The position numbers and the translations under genes are program-made. The notes under the pieces are model-generated. The model was not told where the DNA came from. It searched no databases and saw only the letters and a list, made by a program, of their open reading frames with translations. This document shows, piece by piece, positions 23,816 to 34,984 of a DNA stretch of 64,000 nt (positions are counted from its first letter, which is position 1; each line of letters starts with the position of its first letter). The stretch comes from Gossypium raimondii (taxonomy: Eukaryota > Streptophyta > Magnoliopsida > Malvales > Malvaceae): the NCBI RefSeq assembly GCF_025698545.1, contig NC_068565.1, forward strand, positions 5,270,001-5,334,000, read 5' to 3'.

Positions 23816-24031
23816 TTTAAAACTATTAGTGACATAATTATTTCCGACGAAAGATTCAACCGAAAATACTTTAATGAAAAACACCTTGAAGCAGCCATTG
23901 TTGAACCCAAGCGTGCATTGATTGAAGAAGGCAGGGAAGCCATTAAAGTAAACATTGAGAGAAATGAAGGAATTCCATACGAGACGAAACGACGAAGTCC
24001 AGGGGAACCTGATCTTCTTCATCATCATTAA
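23816..24031 (+). pseudogene. CLE-peptide-like gene fragment
   Basis: An open frame of 71 codons without an ATG ends in Y-E-T-K-R-R-S-P-G-E-P-D-L-L-H-H-H-stop. The last residues fit the CLE peptide motif (R-x-S-P-G-G-P-D-P-x-H-H) at Arg1, Ser3, Pro4, Gly5, Pro7, Asp8, His11 and His12, with Glu for Gly6 and Leu for Pro9. The preceding charged segment (EKHLEAAIVEPKRALIEEG) is like the variable region of CLE precursors. CLE precursors carry an N-terminal signal peptide; none is present upstream and the frame is closed by a TAA at 23813, so this looks like a truncated, diverged relic. The strongest alternative is a chance match in a short frame. The opposite strand also has a 99-codon frame, with no recognisable domain. 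Confidence 0.45.
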
Positions 24032-24039
24032 TAATCATG

Positions 24040-25027
24040 AATTTTGTTTCTCCTCTCCTTTACCGCTTTTCTTCGGAAATAATAGAACCCGCAAATGGTG
24101 GCTTAGAAAATTTTGTTTGAATGCATGCTAAAACAAATCATTTCCAATTCCTCCATCTTAATTTTCTTTTTCTATTAAAGTAGGATTTTAATTTTGATTC
24201 AATAAAATTGGACTTTTCATAAGATCATTTACTAAAAGATGCTCAGCTTACTCGAAAATGGTACTTGCTCCATCCTATTCGAGCTATTATCATGATCGAA
24301 AATTTATTTAGTTGTGACGTGGAGAATATTTATTTGCATTTGTTAAGGTTTGAACCGCTGCTCTCAAATGTTAGGTGGTAGTACACTTGCCCATTAATGC
24401 CATTTAAGGATATGAGTTTAATCTTTACTAAGGTCCCCTTGATAGGTGGTCGTGCTCCATGTATAGTCCGGTCCAACAAAATTCTCTCGTTTTGTTGAAT
24501 CTACTGCTTCAAGCACTCGAACTCTTCAAAAAGTTAGAAATGAAACCTCAATTAGAGACAATACCAACCCATTAAAAAATCCATCGACTTCTGACAAATA
24601 ATTTTTAAAAAAATGTCTAAAATAAAATCTGCTTTATCGTTTATCATCCACCTGCATTTTCTTTTTTCATGTATGCTTTTTAATCGGTTGTATAACCACA
24701 ATAACCAAAAATATTAAAAATATGTATACCACAATAAAATAAAGTGCTAGACAAGAGCAGTATTTAATTAAGTTTAAATAAAAGTGTACTAAGTTTTAGA
24801 GATTGTGTGATTAAATTATTTAATTATTTGTTAATAAGGCCAGCAATTACTTTGCGGAGGAGATATCTCTCCAGATAGGAGTGTTTAAGTTTAATTAAAA
24901 AGTACAAATAGACTTTTATCTTTAAACACTTCAAGTTTTTAATTTTTATAATAACATTTTTATCGTATTAAACGAAACTTTAACCATATTTAGGGATTTA
25001 ATTTAAATTGAAATTTTATTATATCCC
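24040..25027. other. Intergenic spacer with a tRNA-like retroposon trace
   Basis: No gene is seen. Near 24370-24460 there is an A-box-like TAGGTGGTAGTACACTTGCC followed by a B-box-like GAGTTTAATCTTTAC, as in decayed tRNA-derived SINEs; the boxes are too degenerate to be sure. Confidence 0.3.
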
Positions 25028-25035
25028 TATAAATA
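25028..25035 (+). promoter_or_regulatory. TATA box of the strictosidine synthase-like gene
   Basis: TATAAATA lies 114 bases upstream of the chosen ATG at 25142. Confidence 0.5.
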
Positions 25036-25141
25036 TATATCACACGTTCACCTTTTCCAACACGTTTCCTTAAGTTTCATAGAAGCTAATTCCTTTCGGT
25101 CTATTTTTAACGTGTTCGAATTCTGTTGGCTTTTTTTAGTC

Positions 25142-26312
25142 ATGAAGAAATATCAGCTTTTGTTCCTAATGCTTTACCTTGCATTATGTGTGAATCAATC
25201 TCACCAGCGGATTCTTTCTCAAAAGCATGATGCTAAAAAAATTGATGAACAATTTCTTCATCAAAAGCAGAATGTTATCGTCTCAAAAGATTATGAATTA
25301 ATTAATCTTGTTAAAGTTACAGGTCCTGAAAGTATCGCGTTTGACTGTAAAGGCGAAGGGCCATACGTTGGAGTATCTGATGGTCGGATACTTAAATGGC
25401 ATGGACCAAAACTTGGCTGGAAAGAGTTTGCTATTCCTTCATCAATTAGGTATTCTGTATTATTTACGCATTCATTAACTTATATTCTTTTTGTAAAGAT
25501 AGTTAACCAGCGGATGGATTTTTTGTTGGATTAGGAGAAGAGAGTTGTGCGATGGGTCTACAAATCCTAATCTTGAACCAATATGTGGAAGGCCACTGGG
25601 CTTAAAATTTAACCCAGTAACTTGTGATCTCTATATCGGTGATGCTTATTTTGGTCTTCTCATGATTGGACCTAATGGTGGCATAGCACAAACTCTTGTT
25701 AGCTCAGTTAAAAGAATCCCGTTTAAGTTTATAAATGGGTTAGATATTGATAGTAGTACAGGAGTTATTTATTTTACAGATAGTAGTACTACTTTTCAGA
25801 GAAGGTATGATTTTCTTTTGAACTATTGGAATTTTTTTAATTCAACTTTTTGAGTATTTATCTAATTTTTAATTAAATTTTTAATATTTATGTGTAGGTA
25901 TGCGGATTTTTTGTCCAAATCAACTGATAATAGCGGAAGGTTATTAAAATATGATCTACATACAAAAAATACATCTGTTATCTATACAGGTTTGATGTTT
26001 CCAAATGGAGTAGCTTTGAACAAAAATCATTCTTTTCTTTTGGTGGCGGAAACAACACGAAGAAGAATATTGAAGTTCTATCTTGGAGCAAATAATTTAG
26101 AGCCCGAAGTGTTTGCTAAGTTACCTAGAGTTCCTGATAATATTAAGATGAATGATAAAGGAGAGTTCTGGGTAGCTTTAAACGCAGGAAGGCTTGGAAA
26201 GATCGATGATGATGTTCCGGATCCCATAGGAATTAAATACGATCAAGAAGGAAGAATTTTAAAACAACTGGACGGAAATAATGAAGATGTATTTAGTTCT
26301 ATTAGAGGTTAA
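25142..26312 (+). CDS. Strictosidine synthase-like protein, frameshifted near the 3' end
   Basis: Three exons (25142-25449, 25535-25804, 25898-26312) with GT-AG introns of 85 and 93 bp join in frame to 330 aa. ATG 25142 is chosen over 25112 because it starts a signal peptide (KKYQLLFLMLYLALCVNQS). The beta-propeller family motifs follow: GPESIAFDCKGEGPYVGVSDG, PLGLKFNP, LYIGDAYFGL, NGLDIDSSTGVIYFTDSS, GRLLKYD, FPNGVALN, PDNIKMNDKGEFWVA. The frame stops at 26312 after SSIRG. Dropping two bases explains this: the next frame continues EVNRTLYIGSV and TKPYVTIL to a stop at 26370, the expected C-terminus. Family members are vacuolar or secreted hydrolase-like proteins; true strictosidine synthase activity is not implied. 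It may be a recent pseudogene or give a protein lacking the last blade. Confidence 0.8.
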
Positions 26313-26495
26313 CCGAACTTTATATATTGGTTCAGTTACAAAACCTTATGTTACTATTTTAAATTTTTAAGTTCTCGTTTTATTAGTGATATTAGTGAGG
26401 TTAATTGAATATTGATTAAATTACAAAACTTTGGGTTGCTATTTTTATTCTTGTAGCGAGGTTACAAAATCTTAGGTTGATATTTTAAAAGTTTA
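26302..26495 (+). repeat. Degenerate tandem copies of the SSL 3' end
   Basis: The segment ATTAGAGGTTAACCGA ... TTACAAAACCTTATGTTACTATTTT (26310-26360) recurs at 26391-26450 as ATTAGTGAGGTTAATTGA ... TTACAAAACTTTGGGTTGCTATTTTT, and again, shorter, at 26455-26495 (GCGAGGTTACAAAATCTTAGG). The second copy still holds the TG that is missing from the gene. Weaker echoes extend to about 26660. Confidence 0.55.
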
Positions 26496-26871
26496 ATTTT
26501 TTTATTTTTAAATAACTTTTATGAGAATGTTCAATTTTATTTTAAATTTTATTTTTTGCATTGCCTGGATGATAATTAAAATCTTATGTTGCTATGTGAT
26601 AATTAATTTCTATATGGTTTTGGTGATAACTAAAACTTTAATGTTACCTTTGGTTGAAGTATTATTTTTAAGCATGTTTTAGTGTATGAGTTACCAATAA
26701 ACCACTTCAATTAATAATTTTAACTACTTCCTTGACTTATATTAATTAAGTTTAAAAATTATTTTTACGAGAGATATCACTTATCTTTTTTTTTCAAATT
26801 TAAATTTTATAATTTTTTATTTTATGGAAATAAGTATGTTTTTCTTTAATATGTATTGAATTTATATATTC

Positions 26872-26970
26872 GATTGAGTCTTAACTTAATTAATATTGAA
26901 ATTATTATCAGTACAAGGAATATGAATTCTAGTGCGCTGAAAAATATTTTTTATTTATGGATTTAGGAAA
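26872..26970 (+). repeat. SINE-like repeat, third copy (degenerate)
   Basis: TCTTAACTTAATTAATATTG, ATTATTATCAGTACAAGG and GAATTCTAGTGCGCTGAAAA follow in the same order as in the 10410 SINE. Confidence 0.4.
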
Positions 26971-27168
26971 ATTAAAATTTTCTCCAAATAATGATTTCCA
27001 AAGAAGGGATTTAAGTAATTTCATGTTATAAAGGTTTTTTTCACGTGTGGTGGGCATGGCATGGCACTGGTATTTATATACAAAGAATCTTAAATTTTAT
27101 TATCTCTCTCCATTTCTAGATCCCCAAAACCCTCATACTTTTTTTTTTCCTTCCCATCGATCTCGCCA

Positions 27169-30085
27169 ATGGCCAACACTAATCTCCCTCGAAGAATCAT
27201 TAAGGTTTCTCTTTCGATCTCACTCTCATCCTTCTCGGTTTCCTCATTGGAACCCTCAGAAAATCTTCCTTTTTTTAAAAAAAATAGTGTTCTTTTTTTT
27301 GTGTTTCTAGAGTTTGATTTGGTAGCTGAATTGTTTTGGGGTTTTAATGAATCGGAAGCTTCAGTAAATTGTTTTAAGTCTTCTTACTTTGTTTCTGTGA
27401 ATTATGTGAATGTTTCATGCTTAATTTTTGTTTCTTTATCTTTGATCTAAACAGGAAACTCAGCGTCTCCTCAGTGAACCAGGTAAATACTTTGCTTCTT
27501 TTTTTGAAATTCTTGTTGAATATTGTTTGTTATCGGTTTTTTTTTTTTGGATTAAATGTTATGGGCTGAAAAATGTTTAATTTTATTGTTTTTCCCATAA
27601 ATACAGCGCCTGGAATTAGTGCCTCACCATCAGAGGATAATATGCGATATTTCAATGTGATGATCCTTGGTCCAACACAATCTCCATATGAAGGTAGTTG
27701 ATTTTTTTTAATCTGATGGGTTGCGCTTTTTCTTTGTGTTAGAAATGTAAAATTTTAGCAGTTATTGTATAATAGTTGGGTCTCAACTGATTGAATACAT
27801 AAAGATTGACACCATTGCCAATTTTTAGTTATTAAAATGACCTCTATATGCCTTAAGAGTATGATTTTTCATTTGAGAAAATGGTTATGCTGTGTTTATT
27901 TTACTTCATTTCTATCTTTTAATGAGAAAGAAGGGGCCCTTGTTTTCAATGTTGAGTGTTGAAATATAAGCCCAATTAGCATGGGTTTAAGTCTTATGCT
28001 GTGGTTAGTCTGGTTTTTGGAAGTTGTTTCTGGTAATATCTCATCACCTTTTTTGTCATTCTGCATTTATGTATAGGATATGATGCATTTTCTTGTTTGG
28101 TTATTTGTTTAGGAGGGGTTTTCAAGTTGGAACTATTTTTGCCTGAAGAATATCCCATGGCTGCTCCTAAGGTAGTCAGCATTGAGTTATTCTTAATGTT
28201 TAGCATGATCTTCATGTTTTGGCATCTGTTGGGGTATGCTCGGTTGATGTTCCTTTGATATATGATATTGATTGACTTTACATTGGGTTTTATTATGAAT
28301 TAGGGATGCACTAGTTTACATGTAGAGAATGCTGTCTTTGCTTTGTGTGACTGTTTTATCTGTCACGTTTTACTGTTAGTGCATCTAGTTTCCATCAGTT
28401 TCTGTTCTTCTTGGTGATTAAGGATATAATTTCCTTTAGCTTGTCAATGTTTGCTCGACCTTCACTTGTTAAGTTGTTTGTTAGTCAGTGTTGAAGCACA
28501 CATGCATCATATTACATATTTGTAGTCTATCTGCTTAAAAAGTGTTTTTGAATTGCTCTCTATCTAATGGGTACTATATTCTATGACCTTCAGTTTACTG
28601 AACAGATGGAGATACATATACTATCAATGCATCCTATTATTAACAGCCTAATTTCCATGACCTTCTTAGCTCTCTAATATCAAACTCTCTTTCATCTCTT
28701 TAACTAGTTGGAGAAATTCATCTGAAATCATATGATTTTCTATAATTTGCTATTGCTTTGTGATCTTCAACCTTCGTTCTAATAGATTCAGGTTCAACAG
28801 AATATTTTTTGCAAAATTGTGTTATTTTCCTTTCAATATGGTGAAGTTTTGGTTCTATATGATTCTTTGCTTTAATGACATTTAAGAGGAAAATGCATAT
28901 TGGAAATGAACATCTAGTAGTATGTTATATTCACTGGCTTTCGGAAGCCGTTCTTACTTTCACCTAGGAAGAACCTTGCCTTCAATTAGTTGCGCAGAAC
29001 CAACTTTTTTGGTGCTAATGATCTAATCCGTGCTTGCTCTCCTAATTGGACTCTGTATGGCTGATTGGTGGCATTTGAGATTCATTATCTTCTTTTGATC
29101 GGTACTTAATTGTTTGATTTCCGAAAAATAGGACCTCTGTCCTCTTTTTGGTGATTGGACTTCATTGTTTGGTTCTCAGAACTTTTCCATCTTCCATTAG
29201 TTTTGCCCTTTCTGGTATATTTTGTATTTTTATCCACCTTAACAAATTTGCTGTAACAGGTTCGATTTCTTACAAAGATATACCATCCTAACATCGATAA
29301 GGTCAGCTCTACCTGTTCCTCCTTTTGTCCTTGTTTTTTGGTGTTAAAGGTGTATTTTATTGTTCTAAGAATTGATCTTTCTTGCAGCTTGGAAGAATAT
29401 GCCTTGATATTCTCAAAGACAAATGGAGTCCAGCTCTCCAGATTCGAACTGTACTTTTGAGGTATTATAAGTTTTTGTGAGATGTATCCCTAATACTGTA
29501 AATCGCAATAGATGGTTTGAGTAACAAGCTTAGAACGTATTACATGTCATTATAGTTATAATTTTTTTTCTGGAAAATGAGAGATTACAAGTAAAGATGG
29601 CAGTTGAATATTTCTTTTCCACCAATGCCCATTTATGTAGCTTTTGTTTTGCATGAAAGATTTCACTGCTTTTTTTCAAATGCAAATATATTTATATGTT
29701 TGTGTGTATGCGTGTATGTGTTGTGTACGTATTATTACTTAGAAAGGGAATTCTTTTGTGTCTGGGTTCAAGACATTATTATCTTAAGTTATTGCGGTAT
29801 CTTGATCGAGTTTTAGGTCAATACTAAAATTATTATCTTTATTGCTAGCATTCAAGCACTCCTGAGTGCTCCTAATCCTGATGATCCACTCTCGGAGAAC
29901 ATTGCTAAGCACTGGAAAACAAATGAGGCTGAAGCCGTGGAGACAGGTAAAATCCCATGGTTGCAATCTTAGATCACTACTAGAATCAAGGCTGGTATGC
30001 TGTGATTCTTACGATTGACTGTTCTCAGTTTCCTTGACTATTTGCAGCTAAGGAATGGACCCGTTTATATGCGACCGGTGCGTAA
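27169..30085 (+). CDS. Ubiquitin-conjugating enzyme E2, UBC13 class (UBC35/36-like)
   Basis: This E2, with a UEV partner (MMZ/UEV1 family), assembles K63-linked ubiquitin chains used in DNA-damage tolerance, iron response and immunity. Eight exons join in frame to 153 aa, exactly the family length: 27169-27204, 27455-27482, 27607-27693, 28113-28171, 29260-29301, 29388-29461, 29849-29946, 30048-30085. The protein begins [20 protein letters not shown], has the oxyanion Asn in YHPNIDK, the catalytic Cys89 in [12 protein letters not shown], and the C-terminus [17 protein letters not shown]. All introns are GT-AG; the fourth, 28172-29259, is about 1.1 kb. No break is seen. A CT-rich leader lies just upstream. 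It appears functional, the paralogue number being undecidable here. Confidence 0.97.
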
Positions 30086-31478
30086 TACAAGTGGCGGAAC
30101 CGTTAGTGCTCTTAAAATAACATTTTTATGCAATGTAAGCTATTCAATGTTAAAGTTAAGGTTTGAAAGAGTCTGATATTCGCAAAGCTTTCAGCTGCAA
30201 CCTGAGTTGGAAGCAGTGCAGTCTCATCTCTGAACTTGTAAGATAATATACATTGTTCTCAAAAACTCTGAAATGCTCAAACTAAGGGATTATTCTCTAA
30301 TATAGCAAAATGTTTAAACGAAATAATTAAATCTAATTGTAATTGATTAAATTTTGTTGACTAATGTAGGTGATCATTTTTAATTTAATTATTCCATTTT
30401 TGGCAAATTCTACCATTTTTTTTACCCGTCTTCTCAATTGCCCAGTGCCTGCCTCTTTCAACCAAAACTCTTGTGGTCTTTAATATATAATGCAGAAGTC
30501 TTAATTGTATTTTGGCTTATATTGTTGTGCCGAGTAATTAGAGGTAGTAATTACATTTTATTTGATAATATAAAATGTAATGATAAAATTATATAATTTT
30601 TATTTTATAAAAAATTCTCTAATAAAATTTAAAACCAAATTTAATGTAAGAAAGTATTTGATAATGCAATTATTAATAAAAATAATAATAAAAAGGTGTC
30701 TTATGTAACTTTATTGAACAGCTCATTCCATCTCTATCATTAAACTTATATCCCTAGACTAGTTATCATTGGTTAGTGTTTTGTTAAGTGCAAATAATTT
30801 ATAATAAATACAGGTTAATATTTAATGGTTAAAATGTATGAAAAATTTCATCTTTTCAGATTACTTAAATGAAATTAGTAAAAAACATGTAATCATATTT
30901 TTAAGTAATGTATCATTAAATTAAAATACTTTTATTGTGTAGAATAATAGCTTCTTAATATTTAAATCACGTATTGGTGTGTTTGGATAGTCACATGATA
31001 ATTAGATTTTAATGTAATTGTTTGTAATTATTAATATAATTATCTCATTTCTCACCATCTCTTAAGAATTGGAGTGTATTGAAGTGCTCTAATTGTTATA
31101 TTTTGACATATGACCGAAAACATTACAACATCGACTATTAGATTACAGTTTTTATATTGAGAAATAAAATAATTTTAATTTTTATGACATCAATTATTAA
31201 ATTATGATGTTTAAATCAAGAAAATAATATTTTTAACTTTTAAATATTATTTAAAACTAGATTTTAACATTGATGCCATATAAAATTTGGGAGGAAACAT
31301 TACAACATCAACGATTAGGTTGCGGTTTTTAAATCGGAAAAATTAAAATAATATTAGTTTTTACGACATTAATGTTTAAATTACAAATCATAAACCTATA
31401 AACTAAAATAATAAATAGCTTTTAAACATAAAGACTAAATTTTAACTTGGACACTATATTTTGAAGGTTAAATGTAGT
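30086..31478. other. UBC13 3' UTR and AT-rich spacer
   Basis: The first 200-300 bases are probably 3' UTR. Further on, two similar segments (ACATTACAACATCGACTATTAGATTAC near 31120 and ACATTACAACATCAACGATTAGGTTGC near 31298) make a degenerate direct repeat. No gene is seen. Confidence 0.4.
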
Positions 31479-31482
31479 AAAA
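31479..31482 (-). terminator. Pol III T-run terminator of tRNA-Leu
   Basis: Four Ts on the transcribed strand lie directly after the discriminator base. Confidence 0.7.
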
Positions 31483-31566
31483 TGTCAGAAGTGGGATTTG
31501 AACCCACGCTCTCTCACGAGAACCAGAACTTGAGTCTGGCGCCTTAGACCACTCGGCCATCCTGAC
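31483..31566 (-). tRNA. tRNA-Leu (anticodon CAA)
   Basis: The 84-nt minus-strand gene folds as a class II leucine tRNA. The acceptor stem is GTCAGGA with TTCTGAC and discriminator A. The A box is TGGCCGAGTGG and the B box GGTTCAAATCC. The anticodon arm CCAGA-CTCAAGT-TCTGG gives anticodon CAA, and there is a long variable arm. No intron and no encoded CCA are present. Four Ts follow the 3' end (31482-31479 on the minus strand), the Pol III terminator. The sequence is of nuclear cytosolic type, not the plastid trnL-CAA. Confidence 0.97.
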
Positions 31567-31569
31567 ATT

Positions 31570-34500
31570 TGCGTTAATTTTCTCATTTTGTTTTTAATAT
31601 CACAGTATAAGGAGCTGCTAATCACATTAAAAAACAAAAATTAGAATATAACCTAATTAAAAATTGTCTGACTTTAAATTTTTGGCTTCTAACTGTTTAT
31701 TTTTATTTTAGAGTTAAAAGTGTAAATTTATCATCACATTATAAATTAATATTGAAATTTGTTATTTTACTTTTTTATTAATATTTGCAACTATATTATA
31801 AAATATGAGTAAATATTTCAAATCTTATTTCGATTAAATTTTACATCAAAATTTTTAATTTTATTAAATTTTACCGTCAATTTTAATAAAAAATTAAAAT
31901 TTACCCATCAAGATTAATTTTGATAATTTGATAGCATAATTTAATAAGGAAAGGTTTTTACTTTGATTAACAAAATTTAACTTTATAAATATTTAAAACA
32001 ACTAATTAAGTTACATTTTCTATTTAAAAAAATAAAAACTTAAAAATCAAAATACATATATCATAAAAGAAAATTTTTAAGTTTTTCTTATAAAATAACC
32101 GTTTTATTTAATCTTAATTTATATTAATTAAAATATAGAAATAATTTTCATAAAATTTATTCTTTAAATTGTTTTAAATTAAAATTGCATTGAAAAATTC
32201 AATAATAACTTTAGTGGCAAAATCAAAATTAAATAAAAGTAAAGCAATAAAATTCAGTATAGAGTTAAAATATAGTGATAAATTTATCTTTAATTCATAA
32301 AGATAATGACAAAAAAGTCAATTAAAGGGAAGTATATATTAACCCTTTATTTTATATTGCATTAGCATTCTAGTTTAATTTTAACTTTTAAAAGCAAGTT
32401 TAAAATTTGTCTTTATATTATATTAAAAGGAAAAAGCTAAATACTATCACATGCACTGGTTTTTACCTTTTACTTCTGAAGGTTAAAAATTTCGCTAAGT
32501 AAGCTTATGGATGTATTTTAATTTAAAGCAAATTAATTATGTATAGTGTGAAATTTTAGACTCGTAAATAGGGTCAAAGGGTTGATGAGTGTATAATAAA
32601 ATATTTTTAAAAAATAAATTATTAAAATTTTAAATATCTCATATGATTACCAATAAAGAATTGATTTTGGGAGGAAAAAGGGTAAAAAAAATTTCAATCA
32701 AGTTAATTATGACAAAAATAAATAATGAATGGTCAACCACCTCAAAACGGCAGCGTTTTCGTGGTCAGATAAATAAAACTGAAATTACCCCACAACGGCT
32801 ATATTCCCTGCCATAAAAAGTTAAAAACAAATACTTTAATCGTAATAAAAATATACAAAAATTCACCGTACTCCGTACAAACGGTAATTCTACAGTACTA
32901 TTTTGGACCCGAATGATGAAAAAAATGACAGGCTTTTACAACGTAGGCCCATTTCAACAAGTGCAACCCACCCACACGTGCCGAATTCATCATCATGGTT
33001 TATTTTTTTCTACAACTAAATTACTTTATTTATTTATGTCCGTAGTTCACATCAAATTAAGATTGATAGGTTTGCCCAATTGACATTGTCAAATTATTCT
33101 CCCTTTTCCGTTCCATCCAAGCAAAACCAATGCCCTTTACACCACAAAAATCCATTAATGTTGACAGCTTTATTACTATTTCATATCTTAATCATATAAA
33201 ATTTCAACAGTTTATGCATTTATTATTATTCTTTTTATATTTATATATATATGATGATGACGATGGCTTCAATAATTTTAACTTAGATCATTTTTATTTT
33301 AAAAGAAAAATAGATGATGAGGATGTGATGATGATAGGATGGCTTCAATAATGGTTCATGTAAAATAGGGAAAAGACAATACAAAGGTAAAAGTCTAGAA
33401 ACCCAAACATCCCCCCCCCCCCCATCAGATATTGCAAAGGTTTTATGAATGGAATGGGGGGAATCTTTGAACAACCTGTAAACTTTTGGAACTAAGCTAC
33501 TAGCCTTAGCTTTTCTGATAGCTCCTTTTTCCTCACTCTAATTTAATATATACCCAAAAAAGATTTAATTAAATCAATTTGTCTTGTAGCCAATCAAACC
33601 ATTGTTTTTTTTGCTCTTACTTTTCCCAATCTAAGTTTGTCCCAGAGACAGCATTCATTGGCACAGCACATCACGTGGCCCAAAGGGTCCAACACAGCCC
33701 TCCAAAGTAAGAAAGGGCTGTGTGCCTGTGTTGCTATGCTTTGTCATGGTCATTGACAAAGGTGCAACACAAACCCGGCTCATTTCGGCACCCACCATTT
33801 GTACTTTTGGTCCCTTTTTTTGGTTTAGGTGGGTTTAAGAGGGCAAATACTTCAACTTAACAACCCTTAAATGCCCACATGTGAATGCCCCCTCACATGA
33901 CAAAGGCAGCAAACAACTTCACTTGCAAACAAAATATATACAATATCAAATCAAATCTCCTATAATGGAATAGCTAACATGCATTAATGACTTAAGAAAC
34001 AGATAATGTGGACTTAGGGGAATGGATGTTTTAGTTGTTTAGACTAATCTAGCCCTCCTATCCCCTATCCTATAGGGCACTAGTTTTATATTTAAACACG
34101 CACACATATAAGCATTAAATGGTGTCAACTACCCACCCAACTCTTTAATAAGAAAAAACCAGCCTTCATTTATCAACATATGTCTTGCTTTTTCTTATAC
34201 CCTATCCCCAGTCCCAAGTGATTGAAATCAATTTAATAATGGGGTTGCAGGGAGAAAAGAGGAAAAAAATGGGAATTTTTTTATTGATGAAATGGTTGAG
34301 AAAAAAAAAAGAAAAAAGAAACAACAATATTAATGACAACATATTCATCCTTCTTTCACTAACCCAGTAACTAAGTACCCACCAGACATCCAATCATCTC
34401 CCTCATGGCTTCTTCAGATGATGTGTATATATCATCACATATATACATGTACAGATCCTCTGCTACCAGCCTGCCTGCCTGCCAGTCCTCTCACTGTATC

Positions 34501-34984
34501 TCTAAAATGTAAAACTAAGTATCCACTTTTTCAATTAAATTGTACACATATTTCTCAATTGTTTCTCCCTTTTTTTCTTTTTCTTTTCAAGTTTCCCACT
34601 GAATGAAAGTAGTGATACAAGAACCAGGCTGGCCTACTTTTGAAAATGGAAAAGAGAGGGGGAGAGAAATTAAGGAAAAGGTGAAAGGGAGGAAGAAGAA
34701 CAGGGAACCCTAGAGCAATGAGGAATGAATGAATAAATGAAAACTGCAAAAGGGGGGGGAACTAAAAGCTAATTTTATCTGTGGGTTCCTCTGGCATTGG
34801 CTGCTAATGGGATTATTATGTAGCTCTGGTTTTATGTCACAGGTACCTGGTAATCCTTATGTGGTGGGAGGGAAAGATTGGAAGGGTAGTGGAAAGAGTT
34901 CCCAACAAAATAGACATTTGGGCAGTAGCAAGAAGTGAAACACAAAAAAAAAGGAGGGTGGACCAAGGAGTACAGTCATTAGTT
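31570..34984. other. Long gene-free spacer
   Basis: No protein gene is supported. 31600-32700 is extremely AT-rich. 32740-33000 is less so and contains ACACGTG-like and ACGGTAATT motifs, as in plant promoters, but no gene follows on either strand. There is a run of 13 Cs at 33411-33423. A short perfect-looking hairpin TTTGTCATGGTCATTGACAAA lies near 33740-33760. 34150-34980 is rich in purine and pyrimidine runs and lies at the 3' side of the TTL gene. Confidence 0.4.

Noticed and set aside
23729..24028. 99-codon open frame on the minus strand
   Set aside because: It has no recognisable domain; the plus strand of the same stretch carries the CLE-like motif, so this is more likely a shadow frame.
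33735..33765. Short hairpin TTTGTCATGGTCATTGACAAA as a microRNA precursor
   Set aside because: The stem is too short for a plant pre-miRNA and matches no miRNA family I know.
34440..34720. Possible microRNA-like sequences near GCCTGCCTGCCTGCCAG and ACCAGGCTGGCC
   Set aside because: They do not match known miRNA sequences and show no extended stem that I could trace by eye.
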